Translations under genes and position numbers: made by a program
NCBI GenBank assembly: GCA_022818135.1
Contig: JAFMSR010000001.1
Span: forward strand, 30,566,377-30,630,376
From: Saxidomus purpurata
Lineage: Eukaryota; Mollusca; Bivalvia; Venerida; Veneridae
DNA: 64,000 bases
Reading direction: 5' to 3'
Shown: positions 21,119-32,700 of the stretch, one piece after another
Position numbering within the stretch: the stretch's first letter is position 1
Layout: each line of letters opens with the position of its first letter
Notes under the pieces: model-generated
Seen by the model: only the letters and a program-made list of their open reading frames with translations
Told to the model about the DNA's origin: nothing
The model's database searches: none

Positions 21119-22465
21119 ATGATGGCTATGCAATGCTGGTTGTGCCCTAGTATTTTTGCCTCCAGGAAAGATTTAAAAAATCATGTTGCAGGGTCACCTC
21201 ATTTTAGGCTGAGAGTAATCTGTCCTTTCTGTGATACAAGGGAGAAACTGAGTAACAGAATGGGTGATCTAAAACGACATGTAAATCAAAAGCATCCAGG
21301 ACTGATAGGGACACTTTCTCCAACTTACTTCAGTGAAGCATTGGGCTTTTATCTGTCAATATACCCAAATGATTATGCTCGTGTGATTAACCCTGCAAAG
21401 GAGACCTCCACAGATGTGATATCCATCAAAAATGCAATTAGAATGTGGCGTACAATTGTCAGGAACCCAACCAGAACTATGCAGCAATGGGAAGAAGGCT
21501 GGACACAAGGGGGTTGTACTCCCCTCCATTCTGAACCTAGCTTTATGAGTCCGAGACCTGGTCAGCTACCACCATCAACTCTGTACAGCCCGACTAGACC
21601 TGAGATAAATATTAAGATTGGAAGTTTAACTGAAACTAACATTGGCTATACTCTACCAGTTGAGTACAGACAGGAAAATTTCTCTGTAACTTTAGCTAAA
21701 TCAATGACATTACAAATGAAAAGCAGGCTAGAAAGGATGGCCAGTGGTATCATGGTGCCTATTGACGGACAAGAAATGACCGGTGCAGAGTTCGGTGATA
21801 TCGCAAATGAGATAAGCCAATGTCTTGGTATTTCGGATTGTTATATTGACAAAGTAATACGGCCAATGACTGCACAAAAACTGCCATTCCCCTTCCCTCG
21901 TTTCGTAAATAATGAGGATGCCTTAGACACTCAAAATGACACTCAAAATGACACTCAAGATAAAACTCGTGAACCACTAGTACCTGCAAACAAATTAGTC
22001 ACTGAGGCAGTCAGGGTATTGAGTTTTGGAGTGATGCCACTCTTACCACCAGCCAGGCGTGAATGGAACACTGAAAGTGTAGTTACATTTAATAACAATC
22101 TAATTTCTATAACATGGCCACCTGTAGGATGGAAGGAAATGAACCCCCAAAGGCGTAGGCATGTGGCGGAGCATGCTGCAAACTTACTGGACAGTGACAT
22201 CTCTGGTTATCCGGTTACCCCTAGAGAGGACATAATGGACAAGTATAACTTCCTCATTTTACCAGGCTCTACTGCAGAGCCCTTTTCACACCTGTCTGAA
22301 AGGAGGAAAATGCGCCTTCTTAATTATAGCCAATTGCGTCAGGTTGCTAAAGGGACATCTGAAGACGGTGAATTGGTACAGTCACTATCCAGGGCTTTAA
22401 GGAATACATCAACAACAACCTTGATAGAAAAGATTATCAAGGCAAACGTAAATCTTAGATTGTAA
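21119..22465 (+). CDS. Uncharacterised protein with two N-terminal C2H2-type zinc fingers, intronless
   Basis: I do not recognise the family. The frame is open from 21050, but the first ATG is at 21119 (MMAMQCWLCP), giving 448 residues. A good 3' splice site (TTCTTAATTACAG) ends just before that ATG, so an upstream exon is possible. Finger 1 is CWLCPSIFASRKDLKNH with a further His five residues on; finger 2 is CPFCDTREKLSNRMGDLKRH ending VNQKH. The rest (FYLSIYPNDYARVI, then IRMWRTIVRNPTRTMQQWEE) has no motif I can name. A short repeat TQNDTQNDTQDKT sits mid-protein. The lone long exon, a T-run downstream and a neighbouring retroelement would suit a retrogene or a mobile-element-associated family; this is inference. 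Confidence 0.6.
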   Translation: MMAMQCWLCPSIFASRKDLKNHVAGSPHFRLRVICPFCDTREKLSNRMGDLKRHVNQKHPGLIGTLSPTYFSEALGFYLSIYPNDYARVINPAKETSTDVISIKNAIRMWRTIVRNPTRTMQQWEEGWTQGGCTPLHSEPSFMSPRPGQLPPSTLYSPTRPEINIKIGSLTETNIGYTLPVEYRQENFSVTLAKSMTLQMKSRLERMASGIMVPIDGQEMTGAEFGDIANEISQCLGISDCYIDKVIRPMTAQKLPFPFPRFVNNEDALDTQNDTQNDTQDKTREPLVPANKLVTEAVRVLSFGVMPLLPPARREWNTESVVTFNNNLISITWPPVGWKEMNPQRRRHVAEHAANLLDSDISGYPVTPREDIMDKYNFLILPGSTAEPFSHLSERRKMRLLNYSQLRQVAKGTSEDGELVQSLSRALRNTSTTTLIEKIIKANVNLRL

Positions 22466-23544
22466 TGAAAAAACACATACAGTTAAGAAACAAATGTACA
22501 CCAAGATAGAAACTTAACAAAATAAGTAACACTATTTAAAAAAAAAAAAACCGTTGTTCATTTGTACAAGTCAAATCTTTTTTTTTTTGTTGTTTTTTTT
22601 AGTAAGTTAGGAAAAATGTGACAACTTTCAGTCTGTTATCAAAACTTTATAAATGATAGACATTGTTACCTCCATGATAGATATCTGGCAGAGGAGACAG
22701 GCTTTAGTAAGAGCTTTTAATTAGTACACAACTTCATTTAAGTGACAATTACAGTTACATAATAAGAAATATCTATGTGTTTGGACAAATTCTGCATTGT
22801 GCATGATTGATCGTCATGTTTATTTTAGAAAAACATTTTGTCGGAACGCAGCTTTGTTTGACTTCCGGAAGTTCTTGAAACAAACCATTTCCTCTTTTTA
22901 ACTTAACAAACTGATATGTATTTGACAGAGAAACCTATGTTTACATTTTGATGCCAGACATTTAATGTTATCATCTATTACCGCTCAATAGTCAAATCAT
23001 TGAGCAGCAGTAATGAGAAGGTAAGGTCATCATTTTATATCGTTCCTCTTTTATACACTGATGATGCATCATTGACTGGTACAGTGTGCACGTGCAGGTT
23101 GTTAAAGCTTACAGTGATAAGGCCGGTCGAAGAATTTTCCTTTACAGTACATTTCAATTTGTTTTCTTTTCTATAGAATTATTTAATTCCGATATGTTTA
23201 ACGCAAATCGATAACAAATTACCCAAATCACTTAAAAGAGATAGACACATATAACTGGCGTCAGTGTCAAATGCATAAATAATGTAATATTTGGAAGTAT
23301 TCAGGATTCGAATTTAACCAGATTATCTACTTGCATTTTTTCGCAAGTGGTATTTTTTCTTACTTGCTAAATGAAAAAACAACTTGCAATTTGCATTTGT
23401 GTGTGTGTGTGTGTGTTGGTGGTGTGCACTTCTGGTGCTGTGGGGCTCGTTTTGGGGAGGCTGCGTTTTTGGTACGTGGCATTCCCTGTTTGATATTATT
23501 TTTGTTTTTATTAAGCAGATAATCAGTATTCATGAATGACTTAC
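22466..23544. other. Intergenic, no gene seen
   Basis: AT-rich, with A and T runs just after the zinc-finger gene, a (GT)9 microsatellite at about 23397-23415, and a 40-odd-bp segment (about 23450-23492) whose inverted near-identical copy is at about 30657-30703. Confidence 0.5.
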
Positions 23545-23778
23545 ATTAGAGGACATGTTTGTTGGTGCAAATGATTTGCACGTTCTGCAGACGATTTTTG
23601 TCACATTGTTACCTTCAACATCATACTCGAGATCAATATTGAACTCCTTCGTCCATTTTTTTACAGTTTTTAGACTGGCAGATACACCCTTGGACGAAGC
23701 CTTTTTCAATTCAACTTTTGCCTTTTTCTCATCGGCTTCTGCACTGCTCGTGATTGGCTTTTTCAAAAACGTGTCCAT
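23545..23778 (-). CDS. Possible first coding exon of a zinc-finger (BED/TTF-like) protein
   Basis: The minus-strand frame starts at an ATG (MDTFLKKPITSS) and runs 78 codons to a GTAAGT donor in phase 0. It has a Lys/Glu-rich region, then KKWTKEFNIDLEYDVEGNNV and IVCRTCKSF. A Trp-containing segment followed by CxxC resembles the beginning of BED- or TTF-type zinc fingers found in hAT-transposase-derived proteins, where the His or Cys partners would be in the next exon. No downstream exon was found towards lower coordinates. It may be an isolated gene fragment or a relic of a transposon. Confidence 0.4.
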
Positions 23779-23849
23779 TTTTTATTTTGCCGGCGCAGCG
23801 AGCTGAGAAATTTAACATTGGGAAACCCCCAAACAACCATGTGACTAGT

Positions 23850-23850
<1 letters not shown>

Positions 23851-23885
<35 letters not shown>

Positions 23886-23955
23886 CCCCCCCAAAAAAAA
23901 CCCCCCCCCCCCCAAAAAAAACACACAAACCACAAAAAACAAAAAAAAAAAAAAA

Positions 23956-24033
<78 letters not shown>

Positions 24034-24086
24034 CCAAAACACCAAAAAAAAAAAAAAAAAAAAAAACACCAAAAAAAAAAAAAAAA
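23851..24086. repeat. A-rich low-complexity tract (236 bp)
   Basis: Almost pure A with blocks of C (runs of 9-15 C) and a few short breaks. Frames through it (poly-K plus, poly-F minus) are meaningless. The length and base content may be inexact because such tracts are poorly resolved by sequencing. Confidence 0.9.
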
Positions 24087-24767
24087 GCCTATCGTATTTC
24101 CGCTATATAAATAGTAACTAATAATAAATCGTCGAAAAACACCATGCATGCGGTAAACGTCATCATTATTTGTGCAGGTACTTCCTATTATTACTTAAGC
24201 TAAAGGATTAAGCTATTCCAGTCATTATAAGTACAGTCATCAATTCAGTGACCTCTGCAAGTTTACAATAAGATAGCGATCTATTACAGAAAACCTGCAA
24301 GTGTGTTGACTATTTTTGCTAAAATGAGGCATTTCCGAAAAATTTTGTTCTTTAAAATTACGTTCATTGAACATTGTAATTGCGCTTTGAGAATCTATTA
24401 TGCAAGATGTAGGGATCGACCCCTAAAAGCACACGGAGTACATGTTTGGTCGTTACGATAAAATACAGCACGTTTTTCGAAGGACGACGTGCCTTTAAAT
24501 GACGTAACGACGTGACGTATGTAAACAAGCGCGTCCAATCGTATCTCGCGTTTTAAGGTTACAGTAATGTACTACTACGCGCTAAATAAAGTTAGGGCTT
24601 GTTTTCAAAGAGAATGAAGTGTTACAATCGAAATAATAAATTGTTCCCTATATTTTATAGTTGAATAAAATATAGTCATTTAGATGCGAAAAATTAAGTC
24701 ACTCGTGCTACGCACACGCTTTTAAATTATTTCCCTTTGTTACATTATTGAACTTTTTACAATCATA

Positions 24768-25100
24768 GCTCGCTCGCTCTCAGTTACCGTTGACATTTTT
24801 TTTTAAATTGACATAAGCATACGTTATTATAACACTAAAGGCTAGAAGCAAATTATAATCAAAAATCTAGGTAGCAATTTGCAGAAATCGATTGACTGTG
24901 TCGGTTACATGGCACCGCTATACTATATGTTTGCAACGCTTTTTGAATTTGGTGGCGTATTTTTCTAAATGTAAAGATATACGTGGCAGGAATTTATACT
25001 GGAGCCTTATTATATGACTAGCATGTGTTTTAAAATACGTTTTTTACATACAGTTTGAAGAACTTATTTTTTTTACCAAAATCTGAGAGCGAGCCTTAAG
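24768..25100. repeat. MITE-like element, AAAGC-GCTCGCTCTCAG family, inverted copy
   Basis: It begins AGCTCGCTCGCTCTCAGTTA and ends CTGAGAGCGAGC, with the same core as 3087-3424 in the opposite orientation (GCAATTTGCAGAAATCGATT, GTTTGCAACGC). Partial relatives are at about 26660-26860 and 28779-28813. Confidence 0.6.
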
Positions 25101-25153
25101 TACCATTTACGCAAGCTTTCACTTTTATGCTGTAGACATTGACATGAACTAAA

Positions 25154-25332
25154 TTTATACTAGTTTATTTATTCTCGATTACGAAACAAATTCTTACAAC
25201 ATAGACTATTCGCTTTCGAGACTCCAGATGGAATCTACCTCGAAGAGAGTGAGGCAATGTTGAATTATTTGTATCTTGCCAAAAGATATGGCTATGGAAG
25301 GCAACGCGCTACCACTGTGCCACGGCGGCTCC
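25154..25332 (-). mobile_element. tRNA-derived SINE, somewhat shortened copy
   Basis: Same family as 4590-4809: minus-strand head GGAGCCGCCGTGGCACAGTG, body and AATAAATAAAC-like tail. It lacks part of the B-box region. Confidence 0.65.
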
Positions 25333-28197
25333 GCAAGAACTAAAGAAAACCAGGGTCATTGATGAACTATTTCAATATGTTACATTTTGTTTGAACTTCG
25401 TCTTGAAAAGTATTAACAAAATTCTGTGTAACTGCACATTGTAATTGGAGACATTGGTATTAAAACAAGCTCGGCATTTAAATATAAAAACAAACGTTAT
25501 TCAGATGGTGTGTTTGGGAAAGTGACGTCACATTGTTTATAACGTTACGTCTCAAGTAATTCACGTAAGTCGTCTTACACGGGAGGGGGGTGTAAGATGA
25601 GATTTTCCAGCACTGGTAAAAACTGCAGATATCCCCATCTAGTATGCAAGAAAATAGTATAAAAGTCATTTGGCTGTTTCGGTTATTGATGTAAATGATA
25701 CGGTCTTCTATCCCCGTATGAACTGAACAATGAATAATTTAACTATTTAAATGTTTTTCTTTGTCTAAAGATTTGATGAAGATACGTATAACAAACAGTT
25801 CCATCTTGCCAAAATATCTTAGACTAGTGGGACATAAATCATTAATGCAATGCTCTGTGTCTATTTTATTGAGCTAAGTGGATTTCCAATAGATACGACA
25901 TTTACAAAATTGGTCATATGGGACTATCTTAATGACTGATTTGCGGAAAACGTGTTGTAGCTGATACAATATTCATGAACTTACACAATAAAAAAGAAAA
26001 CGGTAACTTATATAAGCGTGTATAACTCTATATAAGACCTACTCCGTCATTTACTGTATCAAATAACAATGAAACTCCTTGGGGAACAATGTTTTATTTA
26101 AGGTCCATTGACTGACTCATCTTATTCTTGATAGTTTACAGCTAGCTGGAAATGTTACTATTTGATAAAATGTACATTCATTAAAGATATTACAATTATA
26201 TTGATCGTTTAAAGATCAAGCAAACAAGCACAACAGGATGTCGAAATACTTAAAAAATCAGTGTGGTTTTAGAAAGTAATTCTTCACTAAATATTTCTTA
26301 ATGTCCTCTTAAATCGCTTTGACTGTTTAGAACAAATGTCATTTATCTCTATTTGAAGCATCGTTGGAACCCACGGTCTATTACGGAATATATGGTGTGA
26401 ATAACCTGGGTACCGAGGATGTATTTGAAGTGACAGAAGAAATTTTATCCTATCTATACTCAGTTCAATTTTCAGATTATACATAGGTAAGCGATGAAAA
26501 AAGTAAACCACGAAGAAAGACAAAAATATCTAGCACAAACAGACAACTTTAACAGTTTTAAAAATCTTTGAAGTGATATGCTAAAAGCAAATAAGGTAAA
26601 ACGAAAGGATAGAATCAACAGAGCAAGTAAACTCTACACAGCAATATGATAAAATCTGTTGAACTGTTGGTGAGCTTTGTTTGGTGGCACCGCTACGATA
26701 TATGCTTATTTTGGTATTTCAAAAGCGTTTGCAACGCTTTGTAATTTCAAAAATACAAAAATGTACACAGGAATATTTTTGTTGAAGACTCGTTCTAAGA
26801 TATGCTAATTTCAAATAGTTCGAAGAACATTGTTTTGTTTCACCAAAATCTGTTCTTATCAGAAAACAAGAAGTTATTAATGTTGAAAATGTCATCTAAA
26901 TATCTGGCATCAATTACACCACTTTATGTTTTATTATACAAACATAACGCTTATGATGACATATTGATTGCATGTCCAACCGACGATATATCAGGGCAAT
27001 AAAGAATTAAAAAATGTGTACAGTTTGAGTTAATCACTTCTTGCCTAAATTTGAAATGTGTTTAGTTCGAGTTGATCACTAATTGCTAAATAATTTAGAT
27101 ACAAATGAATGCCATATGATATATTCAAATTTTACAGGGATCAACTTTTTCTGAATTAAAGGAATGTTACTTGAATACATTTATACAATTAAATCATGTG
27201 CACGGTATTTTGAATACTATCAGCGCTAAAGAAACTGCAGAATATCCGTTCTCAGACTGTCAGTTAATCACAGCCAGCTCGCGCTATATTTTTCTAGATG
27301 AAATTGACACATGTAAGACATTTTCACGACCTATATACTAAATCGATTATGCGAAAATGAACAAACTTACAGTCGACTTAGTTAATGTTTCTGCCTTTTG
27401 GCAAAACAAGACTCGGAGGCAAAGTTATTTCAGATAAACTTGCATCACTAAACAATTGATTGTATGCAAATGAAATTTCGTTCTCGTTTAATTTGATCAT
27501 TAGGTAGAAAATAGACAAGTATAAGTCCTTAGGCTAACTTCTGAGATAAACTATTTAAATAAGTCACGGTTTGGTAAAGGCCTTAATTCACAAGAGATGT
27601 TCTAGCATAATTCTTAAAACCAGCTTCACAGAAAATAAATTTTGAACTTGTGTGTAAGTATTATTCATTCAAAAGCCATCTTCTCATTTGTAAAATACCA
27701 TATCTTCTTAGTTAAGATGCATGTCAGATATAGTTGATTTCGCTGAAGTTAGTATAATATCTGTTATTATAACATAATGTACGTTGTGCTTTTGTGATTA
27801 AAAAAGACAAGTTATATGACTTCTAGCTGCTACACGTTGGCTACCTGTCCTTCGGCGGAGAATGAAGAAGCCTGGTGTTGTCCTGTTATTTGGACTCTTG
27901 ATAGATGTATTTTGAAAAGTTCTTAACATGGAATATACTCAAATATGGCCGCATCAATTATCATCCCCAGTCCTCCTTAATATGACCGAAAACTTGGTCG
28001 AACATTATTTACTCCATTGTTACCTGACGTATACAATTCGCTTCGTATTTTCAAGAAAATTGGACGTTTCTCCAAAATGCAATGAATGGCCAAGTTAAAG
28101 GTCATACGTGACATGACATTTCTGGGCGGCCAAAAACTACACAAGGTTAACAGCTTTGCATTATATCTAGTTAAACTCTAAGCAAAAGTATCACTAT

Positions 28198-28560
28198 TTT
28201 TATACGCCCGAAGGGGACGTATTATGTTATCGCCTCGGTGTCCGTCTGTCCGTCCGTCCGTCTGTCCGTTAGCAATTTCCCTTCCGCTCTGTAACTCTTG
28301 AACCCCTTGAAGGATTTCGAAGAAACCTGACACAAATGTTAACCAGACTGAGACGACGTGCAGAAGCAATGTTCCGGATGGCTGGATTCAAGGTCAAGGT
28401 CATACTTAGTGGTGTTTTTGCCACTAACCGTGCCCCACTGTGTTCCTTTAATTGTTCGTTTTGTCCTCGTGTGTTTGCTTTGTATGCTAGTGTGTGTTCC
28501 TCCCTCTTCCGTCAGACACAATCAAAGAGGGAAGCATAGCGTCCAACTGTAAACGGGTTG
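28198..28560. repeat. Relative of the 6172-6884 element
   Basis: Head TATACGCCCGAAGGGGACGT, a (GTCCGTCT)n block at about 28240-28270, then 'CTTGAAGGATTTCGAAG' and 'CAAGGTCAAGGTCATACTTA'. The order is the same as in the copy-A insertion but with one unit only. Confidence 0.5.
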
Positions 28561-31500
28561 AACACCAAACATGCGGTGTGTCTCAAAACAGTAGGGTCGT
28601 AACCTCTTTTAACAAAACGTTTTATAATTTTAGCAAATACAGTTGGAAAATTGCCATGACCCAAAATCTTACGAAGTTTGTAAACCACATCCCCATAAAA
28701 ATCGGGTTTTGAAATACCTTCTCGCAGAAGCCTTTAGTTTTATACTTATGAATAAGAATGTGAATTTCTTTGAAAAATATTTTTTTCAACGGTAACTGAG
28801 AGCGAGCAGCTTTAAGCTTTGAACACTATAGATAGCCAACTCTAGTTACGTGTTCATGTACAGTAGTGTTCCTTATACATTTACAAAGAAAAGTATAGTC
28901 TTATCTATCAAGTAAACTAGAAGTCAAATAATGAGTACTTTTATTTCGAATGAATAAACATGCACACGTGATTCAAGCTCGCACTTAAAGCTGTTATAAC
29001 TCGCGCGTGAAGCAAAATTTAGATTCAGTCAAAGCTGTAAATAATACACATATAACACAGAAAATGACCAAATACAAAAAGTTACGTTTGAAACAATCTG
29101 AACGTCTGAACAAGAGACTAAAATGCTATAGACATTCTTATGGCTATCTGGATAAAAGAAAGACGTTTTGAATTCATTACATAATATTGAATCATGTTAC
29201 TCTTGCATAAATCCTGGCTAAGGTTCTATCTATATACATGCATTACTTTTCAATGAAAAACATAATTACGTCATATTTCATAAATCTCACATACATTTGG
29301 CAAAATATTCCTTTCTGGTCTTTGCAAGTCTCGGGTAACGTTAAACGTGCAATCTCTCAAACTACTGCGGATACTAGATTGACACTTCACGCAGTGTTTA
29401 ACATGATAACTCTGATCTACATATATTCAATATTGCAAGTCTCTTTTTTTACTCAGGACATCCTGCTTGAATTTTTGTATGTAAACGACATGCGGGTATG
29501 TGAATGAAACTTTATACAGGTTTTTGATGCGCATAAGAATGTCCAGTATTGGTTGTTTATTGTTTAACGATTTATGAAATTTTATGTAATGATAATCCAA
29601 AATAATAAGCGTAAGCACATTAGCTAAATCAACCGCACAAATGATACATTCATTCATGTTTTCACTACACAAGTGTGCTATAAATAAAGCACGAGTTTTT
29701 CATGGAAATGTCTTATCTTATGACGCACACTATTTATGAAATAGGCGAAAAATTTCTATAGCTTAATAAACTTTTCAATTAATACAGTATATATTATAAA
29801 AGTAGACTTTCATGAATAAACAAAAATAAAAGAACTTTATATTTAATAAAAATGAAACTATTGATTTGTCTATATTCTACACTATAAATTCAGAGAATGA
29901 AAAAATTGTGATAGCAAAAATTGTGATATCCCTGTACATAGATATGTTATTATAATAGACTATGGTCGTTTTCTGTTTTGTCATGTTGATATGTTAGATG
30001 TATATAGATATGTATTTTGCTGATGCTGGCCGATTTATGCCGGATTCATGCATGTTTTGTAAAATAAAAATAAACAGCCCAAATGAGCAAGTACTGTAGT
30101 TTTAAATTACTTTGACAAAACTATTATGTGTTATTAAAGTTCAAAAAGACAGTTTGTTGAATAACATTTTTGCATATTTTAAATGATTGAGCAAGTACAC
30201 ATGAACTCAAACAAAATGAATTTATAGGAAAACAAAATCAGGATAGAAAACAGAGTACAGTTTCTTTAATAATTGTTCATGCACACAAGTGAGTTTGATG
30301 AAAATTGTATATAGCTAATGTTGGAAATACTAAATCATAAACATTATGAATGAAATGCAATGGTAATGCATTTACAAATAATTAAATCATTACCGAAATA
30401 AGAAAAAGATAACAAAAACACACATATTCACAGTATGCATAACTTTTGTAGATAATATATCACATTGTTTTGCATTGTTCTATTGATACAGGTGCAATAT
30501 ACTGACATCCTTTCGCAGGTCTAATGTCGTCTTTTTATCGATCTTGTTTCCAGAGCTGTCTATTGGAAAAATTCCATATAGACAATTTTAATCACACGGA
30601 AGAAATGATTTACTAGGAGTATCTATTGGATAGTAAAAAAACAAAAATAAAAATAATATCAAACAGGGAATGCCACGCACCAAAAACGCAGCCTCCCCAA
30701 AACTCCTTTATACTTAAACTGATTCTACTTTAATGCTAATAACCTTAAGATAAATATACTGAACAGATCAAATTCCATTCATATCAGTCGACAACATATA
30801 CGTTGATCTTAATGATATAATACAGATATGATATTAAGTTAAAAACTTTAGCATTCATGAAATATAAGAAATCATTTAAAATGATTCTTACTTCACCAGT
30901 GATTACATGGTCCTCAACGTGAAAACTATATGAAAACTGTGACATGATCAGCAAAATGTGAATAAATTTACAAAGTTTAGAAGAGAGATTTCTTTGTGTA
31001 GATATATGTAAGTAAGGTATTCCATGCACTTTAAAATCAGACAAAAAACTAAATACAGATTCGTATAAAAAATACTAGAAGTCAGAACTACAAATACATT
31101 TTATTAATTATTTTCATGTTAAAGCCTTTCAAATAAAACAAATTTTATAAATGGTAAAAGGAATAATAGAAGGTATTACATTTACAAAATATATTTAACA
31201 AACTATGAAAAATACAAGTAGACAGAACCGTTGATAGTTTTAAGATACACAGCTGAATGGAAAGAAGTCACTGTGCGTTATTATTGGAACTCTTGACATA
31301 ATTAAGTCACTACGTATTACTCATGCATAGCATTTAATGATTTTGCTTTTAGACACAAACTAATGTGGGTTGGGTTTGTGATAGGATTTTGTCAGTCTAA
31401 ATATTTATCAAAATTCATAAGGAAATAAAAATTTGTTTAAATTTGTAGCACAGAAAAAAACTGGTAATGAAAGGAAATGATACTTAAGTTGGGATTTCAG

Positions 31501-32200
31501 TTAGGAATTGTCTTTTTCTCAAAAAGTATAGGTAATTTCCAGCAACTGAAATGTGGCAGTCACGTCATCTTGATATGGAGACCATTTTGCCACATTATTT
31601 TGGAATACCACCTCGCAAAACAAAAATATCATCAGCATATTATCATATACTTTATCACCAGTGTATACTTATAGACTGAATATTGAAAAGAAACAATAAT
31701 TTGTTTTTGCATTGAACTTCGAAATAGAAGCTGGGTTCTTGTGCATGCCACATTGTCTAAATAGGGTTAACACTGAAACCGAATTATTTTGAAATACCAC
31801 CATGCATAACAAAATATCATCAATAAATACTGGTAAAATCCGTTGTGATTTTCCATCTTCAAAAGAATGCAAATCTACACATGATAGGAATACCACCCAA
31901 GAAAATGAATGAAAACATGAAAATTACACTTGATAATAGCTTTCTTCATATTCAATTGTGGAGAATTGGGCTGCTGTATCAAAGTGTGGATGCACCAGTA
32001 CTGAAGATGATTCATACCAATTTAAGTTGGTGCTATAAATCGTATGGTAATGAATGAAAGAAGGGTGATCAATCAGAATATTGCTAATACTTTAGAAATA
32101 GAATGAGAAATGTGTGCATGACATTGGTCTAGAGTTAAAAGTTCAAATCAAACAGGGGCAACATTACATTTTATCACAGCAGGCAATATTATGACATCCC

Positions 32201-32700
32201 NNNNNNNNNNNNNNNNNNNNNNNNNNNNNNNNNNNNNNNNNNNNNNNNNNNNNNNNNNNNNNNNNNNNNNNNNNNNNNNNNNNNNNNNNNNNNNNNNNNN
32301 NNNNNNNNNNNNNNNNNNNNNNNNNNNNNNNNNNNNNNNNNNNNNNNNNNNNNNNNNNNNNNNNNNNNNNNNNNNNNNNNNNNNNNNNNNNNNNNNNNNN
32401 NNNNNNNNNNNNNNNNNNNNNNNNNNNNNNNNNNNNNNNNNNNNNNNNNNNNNNNNNNNNNNNNNNNNNNNNNNNNNNNNNNNNNNNNNNNNNNNNNNNN
32501 NNNNNNNNNNNNNNNNNNNNNNNNNNNNNNNNNNNNNNNNNNNNNNNNNNNNNNNNNNNNNNNNNNNNNNNNNNNNNNNNNNNNNNNNNNNNNNNNNNNN
32601 NNNNNNNNNNNNNNNNNNNNNNNNNNNNNNNNNNNNNNNNNNNNNNNNNNNNNNNNNNNNNNNNNNNNNNNNNNNNNNNNNNNNNNNNNNNNNNNNNNNN
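32201..32700. other. Scaffold gap, 500 N
   Basis: Exactly 500 undetermined bases, a placeholder. The orientation and order of the flanking contigs are not proven by sequence. Confidence 0.99.

Larger units (their letters stand above)
24087..32200. other. Eight kilobases of AT-rich sequence without a recognisable gene
   Basis: Apart from the repeats listed separately I see no exon with a family match or a convincing splice pattern. Minor features are two direct-repeat blocks containing AATACCACC and CAAAATATCATCA (about 31600-31640 and 31795-31830), and scattered AT runs. The longest frames, for example the 78-codon one at 26287-26523 minus, match nothing I know. Confidence 0.5.

Noticed and set aside
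23754..24149. Poly-lysine and poly-phenylalanine frames
   Set aside because: They arise from the A/C homopolymer tract.
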